This document shows positions 18,335 to 29,137 of a DNA stretch of 64,000 nucleotides, piece after piece. The stretch comes from Paraburkholderia polaris (GTDB lineage Bacteria; Pseudomonadota; Gammaproteobacteria; Burkholderiales; Burkholderiaceae). Positions within the stretch are counted from its first letter, which is position 1; the number at the start of each line of letters is the position of its first letter. The notes beneath the pieces were generated by a model. That model made no database searches and had not been told where the DNA came from. It saw only the letters and a program-made list of their open reading frames with translations. A program made the position numbers and the translations under genes. The stretch is taken from contig NZ_JABBGJ010000008.1 of NCBI RefSeq assembly GCF_012927345.1, positions 1 through 64,000 of the forward strand. Direction: 5' to 3'.

Positions 18335-18976
18335 ATGACCTCACTCGCCGAACTTCGAAAAAACTATTCGCTGGGTTCTTTGGACGTTGCCAATATCGAC
18401 CGCAACCCGTTTCGTCAATTCGACACGTGGTTTCAGCAAGCGGTAGACGCCCAACTGCCCGAACCGAATACGATGACGCTGGCCACGGTCGACTCGCGCG
18501 GCCGGCCGTCGGCGCGCATCGTGCTGATCAAAGGTGTCGACGAGCGTGGCTTCGTGTTCTTCACCAACTACGAAAGCCGCAAGGGCCGCGAACTGGCCGC
18601 TAACCCTTACGCGAGCCTGCTGTTCTACTGGATCGAACTCGAACGCCAGGTGCGTGTGGAAGGCCGCATCGTCAAAACCAGCGCGGAAGAAAGCGACACG
18701 TATTTCGCGTCGCGCCCGCTCGGTTCACGCATCGGCGCGTGGGCATCCAATCAAAGTCAGGTAATTGAAAGCCGTTCGCAGCTCGAAACACGCGAACGCG
18801 AAATCAGCCTGCAATACGGCGACCAACCGCCGCGCCCACCGCACTGGGGCGGTTATCGTTTGGTACCCGAAGCAATCGAATTCTGGCAGGGCCGACCGTC
18901 GCGTCTGCACGACCGTTTGCTCTTTACGCGTTCAAGCGAAAACAGCGACTGGCAAATCTCCCGCCTATCGCCTTGA
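18335..18976 (+). CDS. pdxH: Pyridoxamine/pyridoxine 5'-phosphate oxidase
   Basis: FMN enzyme making pyridoxal 5'-phosphate. The 213-residue protein shows the family pattern: [80 protein letters not shown], and the C-terminal [20 protein letters not shown]...RLSP. Length is normal. It is monocistronic or loosely linked to cfa 142 bp downstream. PLP made here would serve enzymes such as KynU encoded nearby. Confidence 0.96.
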   Translation: MTSLAELRKNYSLGSLDVANIDRNPFRQFDTWFQQAVDAQLPEPNTMTLATVDSRGRPSARIVLIKGVDERGFVFFTNYESRKGRELAANPYASLLFYWIELERQVRVEGRIVKTSAEESDTYFASRPLGSRIGAWASNQSQVIESRSQLETREREISLQYGDQPPRPPHWGGYRLVPEAIEFWQGRPSRLHDRLLFTRSSENSDWQISRLSP

Positions 18977-19117
18977 ACCGGAATACAACACCGTACGCGC
19001 GTTGCCAACGCAGCGGCGCGCGCCGGTCGGACTGCGTCTCGCGGCATAGGAGTTGCGCCGCACTGGGCCGCAATCCACACAGGCTTTGCTTTAATTCAAC
19101 GGACACGGAGAGATCAC

Positions 19118-20332
19118 ATGTTCTGGGAGAAAAAGCTGGCGCAGTGGGTGGAAGACGTAAAAATCAAGGCTAACCTGCCAGCACGCCTTGTGCTATGGGA
19201 CGGTCAGCAACATGACTTTGGGCAGTTCGCCGCGCCTCAGGTCACGCTACATGTCAAAAGCGCCACGGCGCTGCCTTATCTGCTCGAACCGAGCCTCGAC
19301 AATCTCGGCGAGGCGTACGTGAAGGGCAAGATAGACATCGAAGGCAAGCTGTCGGACATCATCAACGTCGGCTATCAGCTGGCGCGCAACACCGTCACCA
19401 GCGCGAGCAAGCTGGCGCGCGTACGGCGCTACTTCCAGCACTCGAAGTCGTCGGATAAGAAGGCCATTCAGTATCACTACGACGTCTCGAACGAGTTCTA
19501 CAAGCTGTGGCTCGACGAGAACATGGTGTACTCGTGTGCGTACTTCGAGAATGGCAATGAAGATCTCGCCACCGCGCAGATCAAGAAGATCGACCACATT
19601 CTCACCAAGATCCAGTTGCAGCCGGGGCAGCGCCTGCTCGATATCGGCTGCGGCTGGGGCGCGCTCGTCCTGCGCGCAGCGCAGAAGTTCGGCGCCCGGT
19701 GTGTCGGCGTGACGCTGTCGCAGAACCAGTTCGATCTCGCCACCGCACGCGTGAAGGCTGCGGGACTGGAAAACCAGATCGAGATTCGTCTGCAGGATTA
19801 TCGCGACGTCGAAGGACAGTTCGACCGCATCACCAGCGTCGGCATGTTCGAGCACGTCGGCCGCAAGAATCTGCCGGGCTACTTCGAAAAGATCCACGAT
19901 CTGCTGGTCGACGACGGCGTCGTCATGAATCACGGCATCACGTCGAGCGATTCGGAAAGCGGCGAAACCGCGCTCGGCGGCGGCGAATTCATCGACCGCT
20001 ATGTATTTCCTGACGGCGAGTTGCCGCATATCAGCCTCGCGCTCGAAGCGATGCAGCGCGGCGGCCTCGAAGCGGTTGACGTCGAAAGCCTGCGCCGTCA
20101 CTATGCGCAAACGCTGGACATCTGGGCGGAAAACTTCGAGGCGCATGCGGACGAAGCCCGCAAGCTGGTCGACGACGAAAAATTCCGCATCTGGCGCTTG
20201 TACCTGGCCGGTTGCGCGTACGCGTTCGAAACCGACGACGTCTCGATCTACCAGGTAGTGTGCCGCAAAGCCGGCCGCAGCGCGAAAACCTTGCCGTGGT
20301 CGCGCCGTTTTATGTACGACAAAACGTTGTGA
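19118..20332 (+). CDS. cfa: Cyclopropane-fatty-acyl-phospholipid synthase
   Basis: SAM-dependent enzyme that adds a methylene bridge to unsaturated acyl chains of membrane phospholipids. Of 404 residues, the N-terminal ~110 form the lipid-binding region; the methyltransferase part begins with IQYHYDVSNEFYKLWLDENMVYSC and the SAM loop LLDIGCGWGALVLRAA (about residue 170). GMFEHVGRKNLPGYF and the C-terminal YQVVCRK are also typical. ACACGGAGAG gives a ribosome site ahead of ATG 19118. Confidence 0.94.
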   Translation: MFWEKKLAQWVEDVKIKANLPARLVLWDGQQHDFGQFAAPQVTLHVKSATALPYLLEPSLDNLGEAYVKGKIDIEGKLSDIINVGYQLARNTVTSASKLARVRRYFQHSKSSDKKAIQYHYDVSNEFYKLWLDENMVYSCAYFENGNEDLATAQIKKIDHILTKIQLQPGQRLLDIGCGWGALVLRAAQKFGARCVGVTLSQNQFDLATARVKAAGLENQIEIRLQDYRDVEGQFDRITSVGMFEHVGRKNLPGYFEKIHDLLVDDGVVMNHGITSSDSESGETALGGGEFIDRYVFPDGELPHISLALEAMQRGGLEAVDVESLRRHYAQTLDIWAENFEAHADEARKLVDDEKFRIWRLYLAGCAYAFETDDVSIYQVVCRKAGRSAKTLPWSRRFMYDKTL

Positions 20333-20435
20333 TACGGTTGCGCCGCGGCGATTTGCCGTAGCGGCGTGCCGGGGCTGCGTGCATTGCATGAGCGGGCCGA
20401 CGCGGCGCAAACCTTAAACAGCAGGTCGAACATCG

Positions 20436-21858
<1,423 letters not shown>

Positions 21859-21872
<14 letters not shown>

Positions 21873-22407
21873 TCCGGTGCGCGAACTTCTGACGGAACTT
21901 CGCGACCTTCGGTGCCACCACGAACGAGCAGTACCCCTGATTCGGATGCTGCGCGAAATAGTTCTGGTGATACGCTTCGGCCGGCCAGTAGTTGCCGTCG
22001 AGCGGTAGCACCTGGGTGACGATCTGGCCGTCGTAAATCTGCTGTTCGCCGATCTCGCGGATCGCCTGCAATGCCGTTTCACGCTGCGCGTCGGAATTCG
22101 TGAAAATCACCGAACGGTATTGCGTGCCGACGTCATTGCCCTGCCGGTTCAACTGGGTCGGATCATGGATCGCGAAGAAAATATCGAGAATCTCGCGATA
22201 GCTGATCTTCGCCGGATCGAAGTCGACGTTCACGACTTCCGCGTGGCCCGTCACGCCGTCGCACACCTGTTCATAGGACGGCCGTTGGGTCTGGCCACCC
22301 GCATAGCCCGACTCCACCGAGTTCACGCCTTCGACGCCCAGATACACCGCTTCGAGGCACCAGAAACACCCGCCACCGAGGGTGGCGACTTCGCCTGTCT
22401 GACTCAT
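21859..22407 (-). CDS. msrA: Peptide-methionine (S)-S-oxide reductase MsrA
   Basis: Repairs oxidised methionine. The 182-residue protein has the active-site GGGCFWCLEAVYLGVEGV near the N terminus, the VESGYAGG motif, YEQVCDGVTGHAEVV and the C-terminal YWPAEAYHQNYFAQHPNQGYC with a resolving-type Cys. No signal peptide, so it is cytosolic. It starts at ATG 22407; convergent with the DUF72 gene. Confidence 0.96.
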
Positions 22408-22663
22408 GCTGCTTGCTCCTTGATACTGATAGTCGGCCTATGCCGGTCCCAGTTAACCGCAACGCTCATGCCACCACCCAGACTTTCCAGCTTAGCGGTT
22501 TTTCCACTTACCGGCAGGTGTCGCGGCCAGTCCGCCGCGATTGCAGTTAAAATTGGGACAAATTGACAATTTTCACTATGACTTTTGAATCATTTGTTTC
22601 CGGCCGCACGCGCGATGGGTTCAGCTCGGGGTTCACCCGTCTTGGCACCAAGGCTTCCGCCCG

Positions 22664-23173
22664 ATGAAACGCGCCAGCCCGCCCAACTTCGACCAGCCCG
22701 CCTTTAAACAGGCGCTCAGCCAATTCGCCACCGGCGTCACGGTCATTACAACGCGCTCGGCGTCCGGCCAATTGATCGGCATCACGGCCAGCTCATTCAA
22801 TTCGGTTTCGCTCAATCCGCCGCTGGTGCTGTGGAGCCTGGCCACGCGCTCGGCGTCGATGCCGGTGTTCCGGGTGAACAGTCACTATGTGGTCAACGTG
22901 CTGGCCGCGTCGCAGCTCGATCTGTGCAAACGCTTTGCCACGGTAAAGGGCGATCGTTTCGAAGGTGTGTCGCACGCCGAAGGCGACACCGGCATGCCGG
23001 TGCTCGACGGCGCGCTCGCCTGGTTCGAATGCCATAACCGCAGCCGCTACGAAGAAGGCGACCATGTGATTTTCGTCGGCGAAGTGGAGCGTTGCGGCGT
23101 CCACGAGAATGCCGCGGAAATTGCGCCGCTGCTCTTCCAGAACGGCCAATTCCACGGACTCAAGCCGCTCTGA
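22664..23173 (+). CDS. Flavin reductase-like domain protein
   Basis: 169 residues covering one flavin-reductase-like (split-barrel) domain. FATGVTVITTRSASGQLIGITASSFNSVSLNPPLVLWSL is the FMN-binding opening, and GDHVIFVGEVERCGVHE the closing half. Such proteins supply reduced flavin to two-component monooxygenases or act alone. No monooxygenase gene is adjacent, so the partner is unknown. The neighbour downstream is the convergent kyn regulator. Confidence 0.85.
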   Translation: MKRASPPNFDQPAFKQALSQFATGVTVITTRSASGQLIGITASSFNSVSLNPPLVLWSLATRSASMPVFRVNSHYVVNVLAASQLDLCKRFATVKGDRFEGVSHAEGDTGMPVLDGALAWFECHNRSRYEEGDHVIFVGEVERCGVHENAAEIAPLLFQNGQFHGLKPL

Positions 23174-23256
23174 ACGCGGCGCCGCTGTGTATCAACAGCG
23201 GCCGCAGGCAGGCAAAAGCAGGTTCAAGCCGACGCAAACTGACCCGCCAGCCGCAC

Positions 23257-23763
23257 TCAGCTATGCGGCGTGCTGTGGCTGGTTTTCGTCACTAGCGACA
23301 CCGGCACGCCCGAATCTTCCTTCAGTGTCTGCAGCACGATATTCGAACGAATGTCCATCACGCCCGGCGCCTTATAGAGGCGTTGCAGCACGAAATCCGA
23401 ATAGTGTTTGAGATTGTGGGCGAGCACCCGCAGCAGATAATGGGTTTCGCCGGTCACCACAAACGCGCCGACCACTTCTGGCCAATCCCGCACCGCCTCT
23501 GCAAAACGCTCGTGCCAGTTCTCCTGGTCGTTGCGCATCGACACCTGCACGAACGCTTCCAGTTCGAAACCCAGCACTTCGCGGTTCAGACACGCGCGGT
23601 AATGTTCGATGACGCCCTGCTCTTCCAGCAGGCGCAGCCGTCGTAGACAGGCCGACGGCGAAAGCGAGATGCGCTCCGCCAAATCGAGATTGCTGATCCG
23701 TCCTTCTTGCTGAAGCACCGTCAAGATACGGCAATCGGTGGCGTCGAGCGAGATCGCGTTCAT
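23257..23763 (-). CDS. kynR: Lrp/AsnC-family transcriptional regulator of the kyn operon
   Basis: 168 residues: an N-terminal winged helix (DATDCRILTVLQQEGRISNLDLAERISLSPSACLRRL) and a C-terminal RAM/AsnC ligand domain (about 70-150, GAFVVTGETHYLLRVL). It is divergent from kynB with 130 bp between starts, the arrangement known for KynR, an Lrp-type kynurenine-responsive activator of kyn genes in Pseudomonas; the role here is inferred from that position. GGGAGA precedes ATG 23763. Confidence 0.8.
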   Translation of the reverse strand: MNAISLDATDCRILTVLQQEGRISNLDLAERISLSPSACLRRLRLLEEQGVIEHYRACLNREVLGFELEAFVQVSMRNDQENWHERFAEAVRDWPEVVGAFVVTGETHYLLRVLAHNLKHYSDFVLQRLYKAPGVMDIRSNIVLQTLKEDSGVPVSLVTKTSHSTPHS

Positions 23764-23893
23764 ATTCGGTCTCCCTTTCCCATTTGCCTCAAATTATGTT
23801 CCAAGACACGGCTCAGAAGGAGATTTTTTCGCAATCACATTTCGCGTCAAGCCACCTATCATTCCCACATAGACACAATCCGCCGATGGAGAC

Positions 23894-24532
23894 ATGGACA
23901 CACTCTGGGACATCACCCCCGCCGTCGATACCGCGACGCCCGTCTGGCCTGGCGACACGCCGGTCGGCATCGAACGCGTGTGGCGCATGGAGGCGGGCTC
24001 GCCCGTCAACGTCGCGCGCCTGACGCTGTCGCCGCACACCGGCGCTCACACCGACGCCCCACTTCACTACGACGCCGAAGGTGCGGCGATCGGCCAGGTT
24101 GCACTCGATGCGTACCTTGGACGCTGCCGCGTGATTCATTGCATCGGCGCTTCGCCTGTTGTGACGCCACAACACCTGACCGGCTCGCTCGACGACCTGC
24201 CGCCGCGAGTCTTACTACGCACTTACAAGAACGCACCGACGGCGGCCTGGGACAGCGCGTTCTGCGCGGTTGCGCCTGAGACCATCGATCTCCTCGCGGC
24301 TCGCGGCGTCAAGCTGATCGGCATCGATACACCGTCGCTCGATCCGCAGGAATCGAAGACGATGGACGCGCACCACCGGATTCGCGCGCACCGCATGGCG
24401 ATTCTCGAAGGCATCGTGCTGGATGCCGTCGCGCCCGGTGACTACGAACTGATCGCGCTGCCGCTCAAGCTGACTACGCTCGATGCGAGCCCTGTGCGCG
24501 CCGTGTTGCGGGCGCTGCCCGCCTCGCACTGA
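23894..24532 (+). CDS. kynB: Kynurenine formamidase (arylformamidase)
   Basis: Hydrolyses N-formylkynurenine to kynurenine and formate. The 212-residue protein follows the bacterial KynB pattern: DISPAVDT-like opening ([20 protein letters not shown]), the metal-binding [29 protein letters not shown], and [15 protein letters not shown]. It is the first gene of the kynB-kynU-kynA run; kynU begins 68 bp downstream. The start at ATG 23894 fits the family although the GGAG lies very close to it. Confidence 0.95.
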   Translation: MDTLWDITPAVDTATPVWPGDTPVGIERVWRMEAGSPVNVARLTLSPHTGAHTDAPLHYDAEGAAIGQVALDAYLGRCRVIHCIGASPVVTPQHLTGSLDDLPPRVLLRTYKNAPTAAWDSAFCAVAPETIDLLAARGVKLIGIDTPSLDPQESKTMDAHHRIRAHRMAILEGIVLDAVAPGDYELIALPLKLTTLDASPVRAVLRALPASH

Positions 24533-24600
24533 TCACCGACGCTCTGCAAAACTGCATCACCGCATTCACCGAACTCCCTGATTTCTTTGACTGGACCATC

Positions 24601-25851
24601 ATGAACACCCGTGAAGAAGCACTGGCGCTCGATAGCGCCGACCCGCTCGCAACGCTGCGCGACCAGTTCGCGCTGTCGCCGACGACCATCTATCTCGACG
24701 GCAATTCGCTCGGCGTGCCGCCAGCTGCCGCCGCACAACGCGCGCAGACAGTGATCGCCGCCGAATGGGGCGAAGGCCTGATCCGCAGTTGGAACACCGC
24801 CGGCTGGTTCGAATTGCCGCGCCGCCTCGGCAACAAGCTCGCGCCGCTGATCGGTGCGGCCGAAAACGAAGTGGTCGTCACGGATACGATTTCGATCAAC
24901 CTGTTCAAGCTTTTGTCGGCTGCCGTGCGGTTGGCGAACGCACGCGATCCGAAGCGTCGCGTGATCGTTTCTGAGCGCTCGAATTTCCCGACCGATCTGT
25001 ACATCGCACAAGGGCTGATCGAACAGCTCGACCGCGGTTATGAATTGCGCCTTGTCGACGATCCGTCTGAGCTTCCTGCAGCGATCGGCGACGACACCGC
25101 GATCGCGATGATCACGCACGTGAACTACCGCACCGGCTACATGCACGACATGGTCGCGCTGACCAAGCTGATCCACGACAAGGGCGCGCTTGCGCTGTGG
25201 GACCTCGCGCATTCGGCGGGCGCGGTGCCGGTCGACCTGAATGGTGTTGGCGCGGACTACGCGGTGGGCTGCACGTATAAGTATCTGAACGGCGGCCCGG
25301 GTTCGCCCGCATTCGTGTGGGTGCCGAAGCGTCATCAAAACGATTTCGCGCAGCCGCTGTCGGGTTGGTGGGGTCATCGCGCGCCGTTCAAGATGGACCC
25401 GGCGTATCAACCCGATGACGGTATCGGCCGCTTCTTGTGCGGCACGCAGCCGATGGTGTCGATGTCGCTGGTCGAATGCGGGCTCGATGTGTTCCTTCAA
25501 ACGGATATGCAGACCATCCGCGCCAAGTCGCTCGCGCTGACCGATTTGTTTATCGAACTGGTCGAAGCGCGTTGCGGCGAGTTTCCTTTGAAGCTCGTGA
25601 CGCCGCGCGAACATGCGCAGCGCGGTTCGCATGCGAGCTTCGAACATCCGCATGGTTATGAGGTGATGCAGGCGTTGATCGCGCGTGGCGTGATCGGCGA
25701 CTATCGCGAGCCTCATGTGTTGCGGTTTGGTTTTACGCCGCTGTACACGCGCTTCGTCGATGTGTGGGATGCGGTGGAGACGCTGCGCGATGTGCTTGCG
25801 CAAGAGACCTGGCGAGCCCCTGAATTTGCCGCCCGCGGCGCAGTGACCTGA
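24601..25851 (+). CDS. kynU: Kynureninase
   Basis: PLP enzyme cleaving kynurenine to anthranilate and alanine. The 416-residue protein shows [11 protein letters not shown] near the start, the [11 protein letters not shown] segment, [38 protein letters not shown] with the PLP-binding Lys, [12 protein letters not shown], and [22 protein letters not shown] at the end, all in family order. kynA follows after 10 bp, so the two are surely co-transcribed. Confidence 0.97.
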   Translation: MNTREEALALDSADPLATLRDQFALSPTTIYLDGNSLGVPPAAAAQRAQTVIAAEWGEGLIRSWNTAGWFELPRRLGNKLAPLIGAAENEVVVTDTISINLFKLLSAAVRLANARDPKRRVIVSERSNFPTDLYIAQGLIEQLDRGYELRLVDDPSELPAAIGDDTAIAMITHVNYRTGYMHDMVALTKLIHDKGALALWDLAHSAGAVPVDLNGVGADYAVGCTYKYLNGGPGSPAFVWVPKRHQNDFAQPLSGWWGHRAPFKMDPAYQPDDGIGRFLCGTQPMVSMSLVECGLDVFLQTDMQTIRAKSLALTDLFIELVEARCGEFPLKLVTPREHAQRGSHASFEHPHGYEVMQALIARGVIGDYREPHVLRFGFTPLYTRFVDVWDAVETLRDVLAQETWRAPEFAARGAVT

Positions 25852-25861
25852 GGAGCTCGCG

Positions 25862-26812
25862 ATGACCGATCACATGCAAACGCCGGGATTGCCGGAAGAG
25901 AAACCGGCGCAAGGCTGTCCGTTTGGGCATGGCGGTGGAGTTGCGCATGCGACACCCCCTGCTTCCGGCTCCTCAGTGGCTTCCGATTCCAGCGATGGCT
26001 GGCATGACGCGCAGCTCGATTTTTCGGAGTCGATGAGTTACGGCGATTATCTCTCGCTGGGGACGGTGCTGGATGCGCAGCATCCGTTGTCGCCGGATCA
26101 CAACGAGATGCTGTTCATCATCCAGCATCAGACGAGCGAATTGTGGATGAAGCTCGCGCTGTATGAGTTGCGCGCGGCGTTGAAGGCTGTGCATCGCGAT
26201 GAATTGCCGCCGGCGTTCAAGATGCTTGCGCGGGTGTCGCGGATCATGGAGCAGCTCGTCCAGGCATGGAGCGTTCTCGCGACGATGACGCCGTCCGAGT
26301 ACACGGCGATGCGGCCTTATCTGGGTAGCTCTTCCGGGTTCCAGTCTTATCAGTATCGGCAGATCGAGTTTTTGCTCGGTAATAAGAATGAGCAGATGCT
26401 GAAGCCGCATGCGCATCGGGCGGATGTTCTTGCTGAGGTGACGGCTTCGCTGAAAGCGCCTTCGTTTTACGATGAAGTGGTTCGACTGCTGGCAAGGCGT
26501 GGGTTTGCGATTTCACCCTCCAGGTTGGAGCGGGACTGGACGCAGCCGACGACGCATGATGCTTCCGTCGAAGCGGCCTGGCTGGAGGTGTATCGGAATC
26601 CTTCGCAGCATTGGGAGTTGTACGAGATGGCGGAGGAACTTGTCGATCTCGAGGATGCATTTCGGCAGTGGCGGTTTAGGCATGTGACGACGGTTGAGCG
26701 GATTATTGGGTTCAAGCAAGGTACCGGCGGCACGAGTGGCGCGCCTTATCTGCGGAAGATGCTGGATGTGGTTTTGTTTCCTGAGCTTTGGCATGTGAGG
26801 ACGATGCTTTAA
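25862..26812 (+). CDS. kynA: Tryptophan 2,3-dioxygenase
   Basis: Haem enzyme opening the indole ring of tryptophan to N-formylkynurenine, the first step of the pathway. Of 316 residues, the first ~55 are variable; then come [44 protein letters not shown], the substrate-site [19 protein letters not shown], and [13 protein letters not shown] near the end. AGGAG lies ahead of ATG 25862. The second half uses more T-ending codons (GTT, CTT, GAT) than kynB and kynU. Confidence 0.96.
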   Translation: MTDHMQTPGLPEEKPAQGCPFGHGGGVAHATPPASGSSVASDSSDGWHDAQLDFSESMSYGDYLSLGTVLDAQHPLSPDHNEMLFIIQHQTSELWMKLALYELRAALKAVHRDELPPAFKMLARVSRIMEQLVQAWSVLATMTPSEYTAMRPYLGSSSGFQSYQYRQIEFLLGNKNEQMLKPHAHRADVLAEVTASLKAPSFYDEVVRLLARRGFAISPSRLERDWTQPTTHDASVEAAWLEVYRNPSQHWELYEMAEELVDLEDAFRQWRFRHVTTVERIIGFKQGTGGTSGAPYLRKMLDVVLFPELWHVRTML

Positions 26813-26884
26813 CGGTCTTTGTGTCGTCGTCAATGCGCGACGCATTGACTGCATTCGAGCAATGTATGGTGACCCGTAGACGCA

Positions 26885-26913
26885 TCGGTTCAAATGTAAA
26901 GATTGGTTATAAT
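26885..26913 (+). promoter_or_regulatory. Candidate promoter for the structured RNA
   Basis: A perfect TATAAT -10 box at 26908-26913 (GGTTATAATTCGCGCG), in the gap after kynA. The best-placed -35 (TCGGTT, 26885-26890, 17-bp spacer) is weak. Transcription would begin near 26920 and run into the structured RNA and the gene at 27206. Confidence 0.5.
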
Positions 26914-26984
26914 TCGCGCGTTTAGCTCGTCCGGTTGATCGTCTTAAAAAATAGTTGGGTTAGATTTCTATTTGCCGTTAGACA

Positions 26985-27180
26985 AGACGGCCGGGTGTGA
27001 GAGCCCGCAGCGTAAAACCGCACTACCTGCGAAAGTGGGTAGTGCGCAACCATGCACGTCCGTTTCTATGGGCGGGCTGTGGTGAGGGAGCCGCAAGGCT
27101 CGCCGGTTTTGGTTTTACGCCCGGTCTCTCAAACTCGCTACGTGCCCGCTCACCCTACCTGTTAGCAAGTGTCGGGCGAT
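26985..27180 (+). ncRNA. Structured RNA / leader, possibly C4 antisense RNA-like
   Basis: Several helices can be drawn by eye: CGCACTACC (27018-27026) with GGGTAGTGCG (about 27036-27045); GGGAGCC-GCAA-GGCTCGCC (about 27084-27102); and a long-range closing stem between GGGTGTGAGAGCCCGC (26993-27008) and GCCCGCTCACCC (about 27143-27154). The highly paired, non-coding stretch ends 30-50 bp before the gene at 27206. The overall layout reminds me of C4-type phage antisense RNAs and related leaders in proteobacteria, but this was not tested against any covariance model. It could be an independent RNA or a 5' leader. Confidence 0.55.
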
Positions 27181-27205
27181 CTAGGAACTAACCGGAAATC
27201 GCACC

Positions 27206-27691
27206 ATGAGCAAATCCACCAAGAAGAATCAAACTGCATCACGCCCGCCGGTTGATGCGCTCCAGTACGAAAAACTTGCACTGTCCGCGTTTGGAGCATG
27301 CGACCGGCAAATCCAGCAGCTTCGAACACTGATTGACCTCGCTGCGAGCATCACCCGATGCCCGGCTACGACGGTTGAAGAAAGACGCCGAGAGCGCAAC
27401 CTGCTGGAACACCTGCTCTATACCGTCGAGCAATACCAGCAGGAAGTTGAATGCGACCGCGACCTGTATCAGGTAATCGCGCTCGATGCGAAGGGGGTTC
27501 CTCATAGCCGCATCACCGCCAAACTTGCGGCACAACTTCTTTCAGATGCTGCGGAGGCAGGACGAGAGGCAGGGGAAGCTGCAGCTGAAGCCGAGGCTGC
27601 GTCGGACAAAGCTGTGACGCGTAAGCAGGAACGCGTAAAGACTGCCGAGCGCGCGCGAGCTGATGCGCAGTTGGCAGCAGTGAAGCACTAA
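27206..27691 (+). CDS. Hypothetical protein, helical, Ala/Glu-rich C-terminus
   Basis: 161 residues, unrecognised. The body (about 15-120) is predicted helical with RRRERNLLEHLLYTVEQYQQEVECDRDLY, and the last ~50 residues are an Ala/Glu/Lys/Arg-rich probable coiled coil. There is no signal peptide, membrane segment or catalytic motif. It lies between the structured RNA and a strong terminator, forming its own small transcription unit at the edge of the accessory island. It might be a phage-type or island regulator, but nothing in the sequence proves this. Confidence 0.65.
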   Translation: MSKSTKKNQTASRPPVDALQYEKLALSAFGACDRQIQQLRTLIDLAASITRCPATTVEERRRERNLLEHLLYTVEQYQQEVECDRDLYQVIALDAKGVPHSRITAKLAAQLLSDAAEAGREAGEAAAEAEAASDKAVTRKQERVKTAERARADAQLAAVKH

Positions 27692-27725
27692 AAAGAAGTA
27701 GCGGCGACCATGCTGCGACAAAAGA

Positions 27726-27753
27726 AAAGGCGCGATTCGTTCGCGCCTTTCTT
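27726..27753 (+). terminator. Rho-independent terminator after the 161-aa hypothetical gene
   Basis: Perfect stem AAAGGCGCGA (27726-27735) / TCGCGCCTTT (27741-27750) with loop TTCGT, followed by CTTATA. It closes the unit that starts with the structured RNA. Confidence 0.88.
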
Positions 27754-27883
27754 ATACGTACCGGTACGCCGGAACAGGCGCCCATTGAAGTTCAAGCGGC
27801 GCCACCTCACTCTCGCCATACATCACTCCGCATGGCGTTGCTATCGACGCTCAACAATCGAATCAGAAGCCAATGTGATCGGG

Positions 27884-28513
27884 CTAGTTATCTGGAATGT
27901 TCCCAGGTTCGCAAAGGTTCATCGATTTCATGGGCACTGCGCCAAGAATATTTTCGTTCGGAACTAGAGAAAATGCAGACCAGTCGGCTGCATTCACATA
28001 AACCACACCAGTCTTGCATCGCATATGCGCTTGCTTCGGGCTTGTATCGCACCACGCACCATCAATTGCGCACCGTTGCCACTGGGGTATGACAGTCAGC
28101 GGTTTCACCAATCCGTTTGCCGTCTTCGTATAAGTCTGCACGTCACGCGTTGCTATGGACATGTACATGAAGTCGACGTCCGCGCTTACCGGGCGTGCCG
28201 CTTCGGCATCGGCGTAATGTCTACGAAGGTCTACGACATAAAAACATGATGCGCCAAGCAATACCGTACTCACCAAGCCAGCGGCGACAATGGATCCTCG
28301 TTTGACGGTCAATCTCGCCCCACGCGTGAACACATGTCCCAGTAAGGGGAACCCGATAAGACACGCGCCGGTTATGAAGAACCAGACTCCAGTAGCGTGA
28401 GTCTCACAGTCGTATCCGCATACGGGTGAGAAGGCAAGCACGATGCATGCTGCAACGGTGCCGGCAATTGCCCCTATAGCAGTGAACATCACAAGAGCCG
28501 CCAGCCTTTTCAT
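27884..28513 (-). CDS. Membrane protein, candidate immunity partner of Tae4
   Basis: 209 residues from ATG 28513, whose ATGA overlaps the true tae4 stop codon, so it is translationally coupled to the effector. Three hydrophobic helices (about 5-30, 43-65, 77-98) are followed by a ~110-residue soluble, probably periplasmic domain with four cysteines (QRCAIDGAWC, HMRCKTG, MNLCEPG). Between helices 1 and 2 lies VCGYDCETHATG, a motif echoed in two other membrane proteins of this island. It differs from the small secreted Tai4 immunity proteins I know of. The immunity role is inferred from position and coupling only. Confidence 0.6.
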   Translation of the reverse strand: MKRLAALVMFTAIGAIAGTVAACIVLAFSPVCGYDCETHATGVWFFITGACLIGFPLLGHVFTRGARLTVKRGSIVAAGLVSTVLLGASCFYVVDLRRHYADAEAARPVSADVDFMYMSIATRDVQTYTKTANGLVKPLTVIPQWQRCAIDGAWCDTSPKQAHMRCKTGVVYVNAADWSAFSLVPNENILGAVPMKSMNLCEPGNIPDN

Positions 28514-29134
28514 TTCATTGCCCAAAATAATATTTGCTTTGATTGGCGTAAATCGGAGAATCCAAACGGAAAACTCGAGGCAAAAGAGTTCAGTCCGAAC
28601 CGTCTGCCAAGTGTTGCAACGGAGTCCATCGGGCCGCTTATGGTCAATCGTGTTCCGTTCCAAAGGTCGATATGGCCGCCGCTCAGATTGTCCTGTGAGT
28701 CCCCCCTCCTGCCGCCAGTATCCGTAGAAGAAGATAATACCCGTGCGACCCTTGACCTTTGATTCCCAATCAACGCCAGTGATGTCCTCGGCGTTCGGAA
28801 GTCCCGCAAATGGCCGCAGCCTTAGCCACTCGGCTAACTCGTATGCTCGCGTAGCCGTAGGCTTCCCATCCAACAAGATTCGCCCAAGCGTTGGCTTACC
28901 CGGCATCGGTTTGACTAGCTTCTGCGAGAAGGATTTCATCTCACTGCCGATTCGATGAAATGTGACGCTCATGCGTATCGCACACTGATTCTTGTATTCT
29001 CCGGTTGGATCATTGTATGGGTTGCCCGAAGGATAGTTGTCCCACAGCTCCTGGAAGGTCAAAACCCTCAAGTCAACCACTTTGATTGAGCCGGGAATTG
29101 AATTCGTTCGAACGACGGTCTCCTTGTTTGGCAT
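28510..29134 (-). pseudogene. tae4: T6SS amidase effector Tae4, frameshifted by one base
   Basis: Tae4-type effectors are NlpC/P60-like amidases that cut the gamma-D-Glu-mDAP bond of peptidoglycan in rival cells. ATG 29134 opens MPNKETVVRTNSIPG; the catalytic Cys is in NQCAIRMSVTFHR (Cys51). At 28701-28706 a run of six G (minus strand) shifts frame. With five, the protein reads through YWRQEGDSQDNLSGG into HIDLWNG, giving His154 and Asp156, and ends QILFWAMK at 28510, 207 residues in all. As sequenced, the frame instead continues into the neighbouring membrane gene. It could be a true mutation, a slippage site or a sequencing error. Confidence 0.8.
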
Positions 29135-29137
29135 GCT

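Noticed and set aside
24442..25803. Minus-strand open frame of 453 codons across kynB and kynU
   Set aside because: Antisense shadow of two well-identified enzymes, with no domain resemblance and composition dominated by Arg, His and Gln.
26985..27180. tRNA-like or tmRNA gene in the structured region
   Set aside because: The helices do not form a cloverleaf, and no T-loop GTTCRA or anticodon arm of the right spacing is present.
27884..29134. A single 416-residue protein fusing a Tae4-like N-terminus to a membrane domain
   Set aside because: The middle (about residues 147-205) is nonsense with respect to both families, while the overlapping frame 28510-28809 carries the missing Tae4 half with HIDLWNG and its own stop. 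The apparent fusion is caused by a one-base shift.
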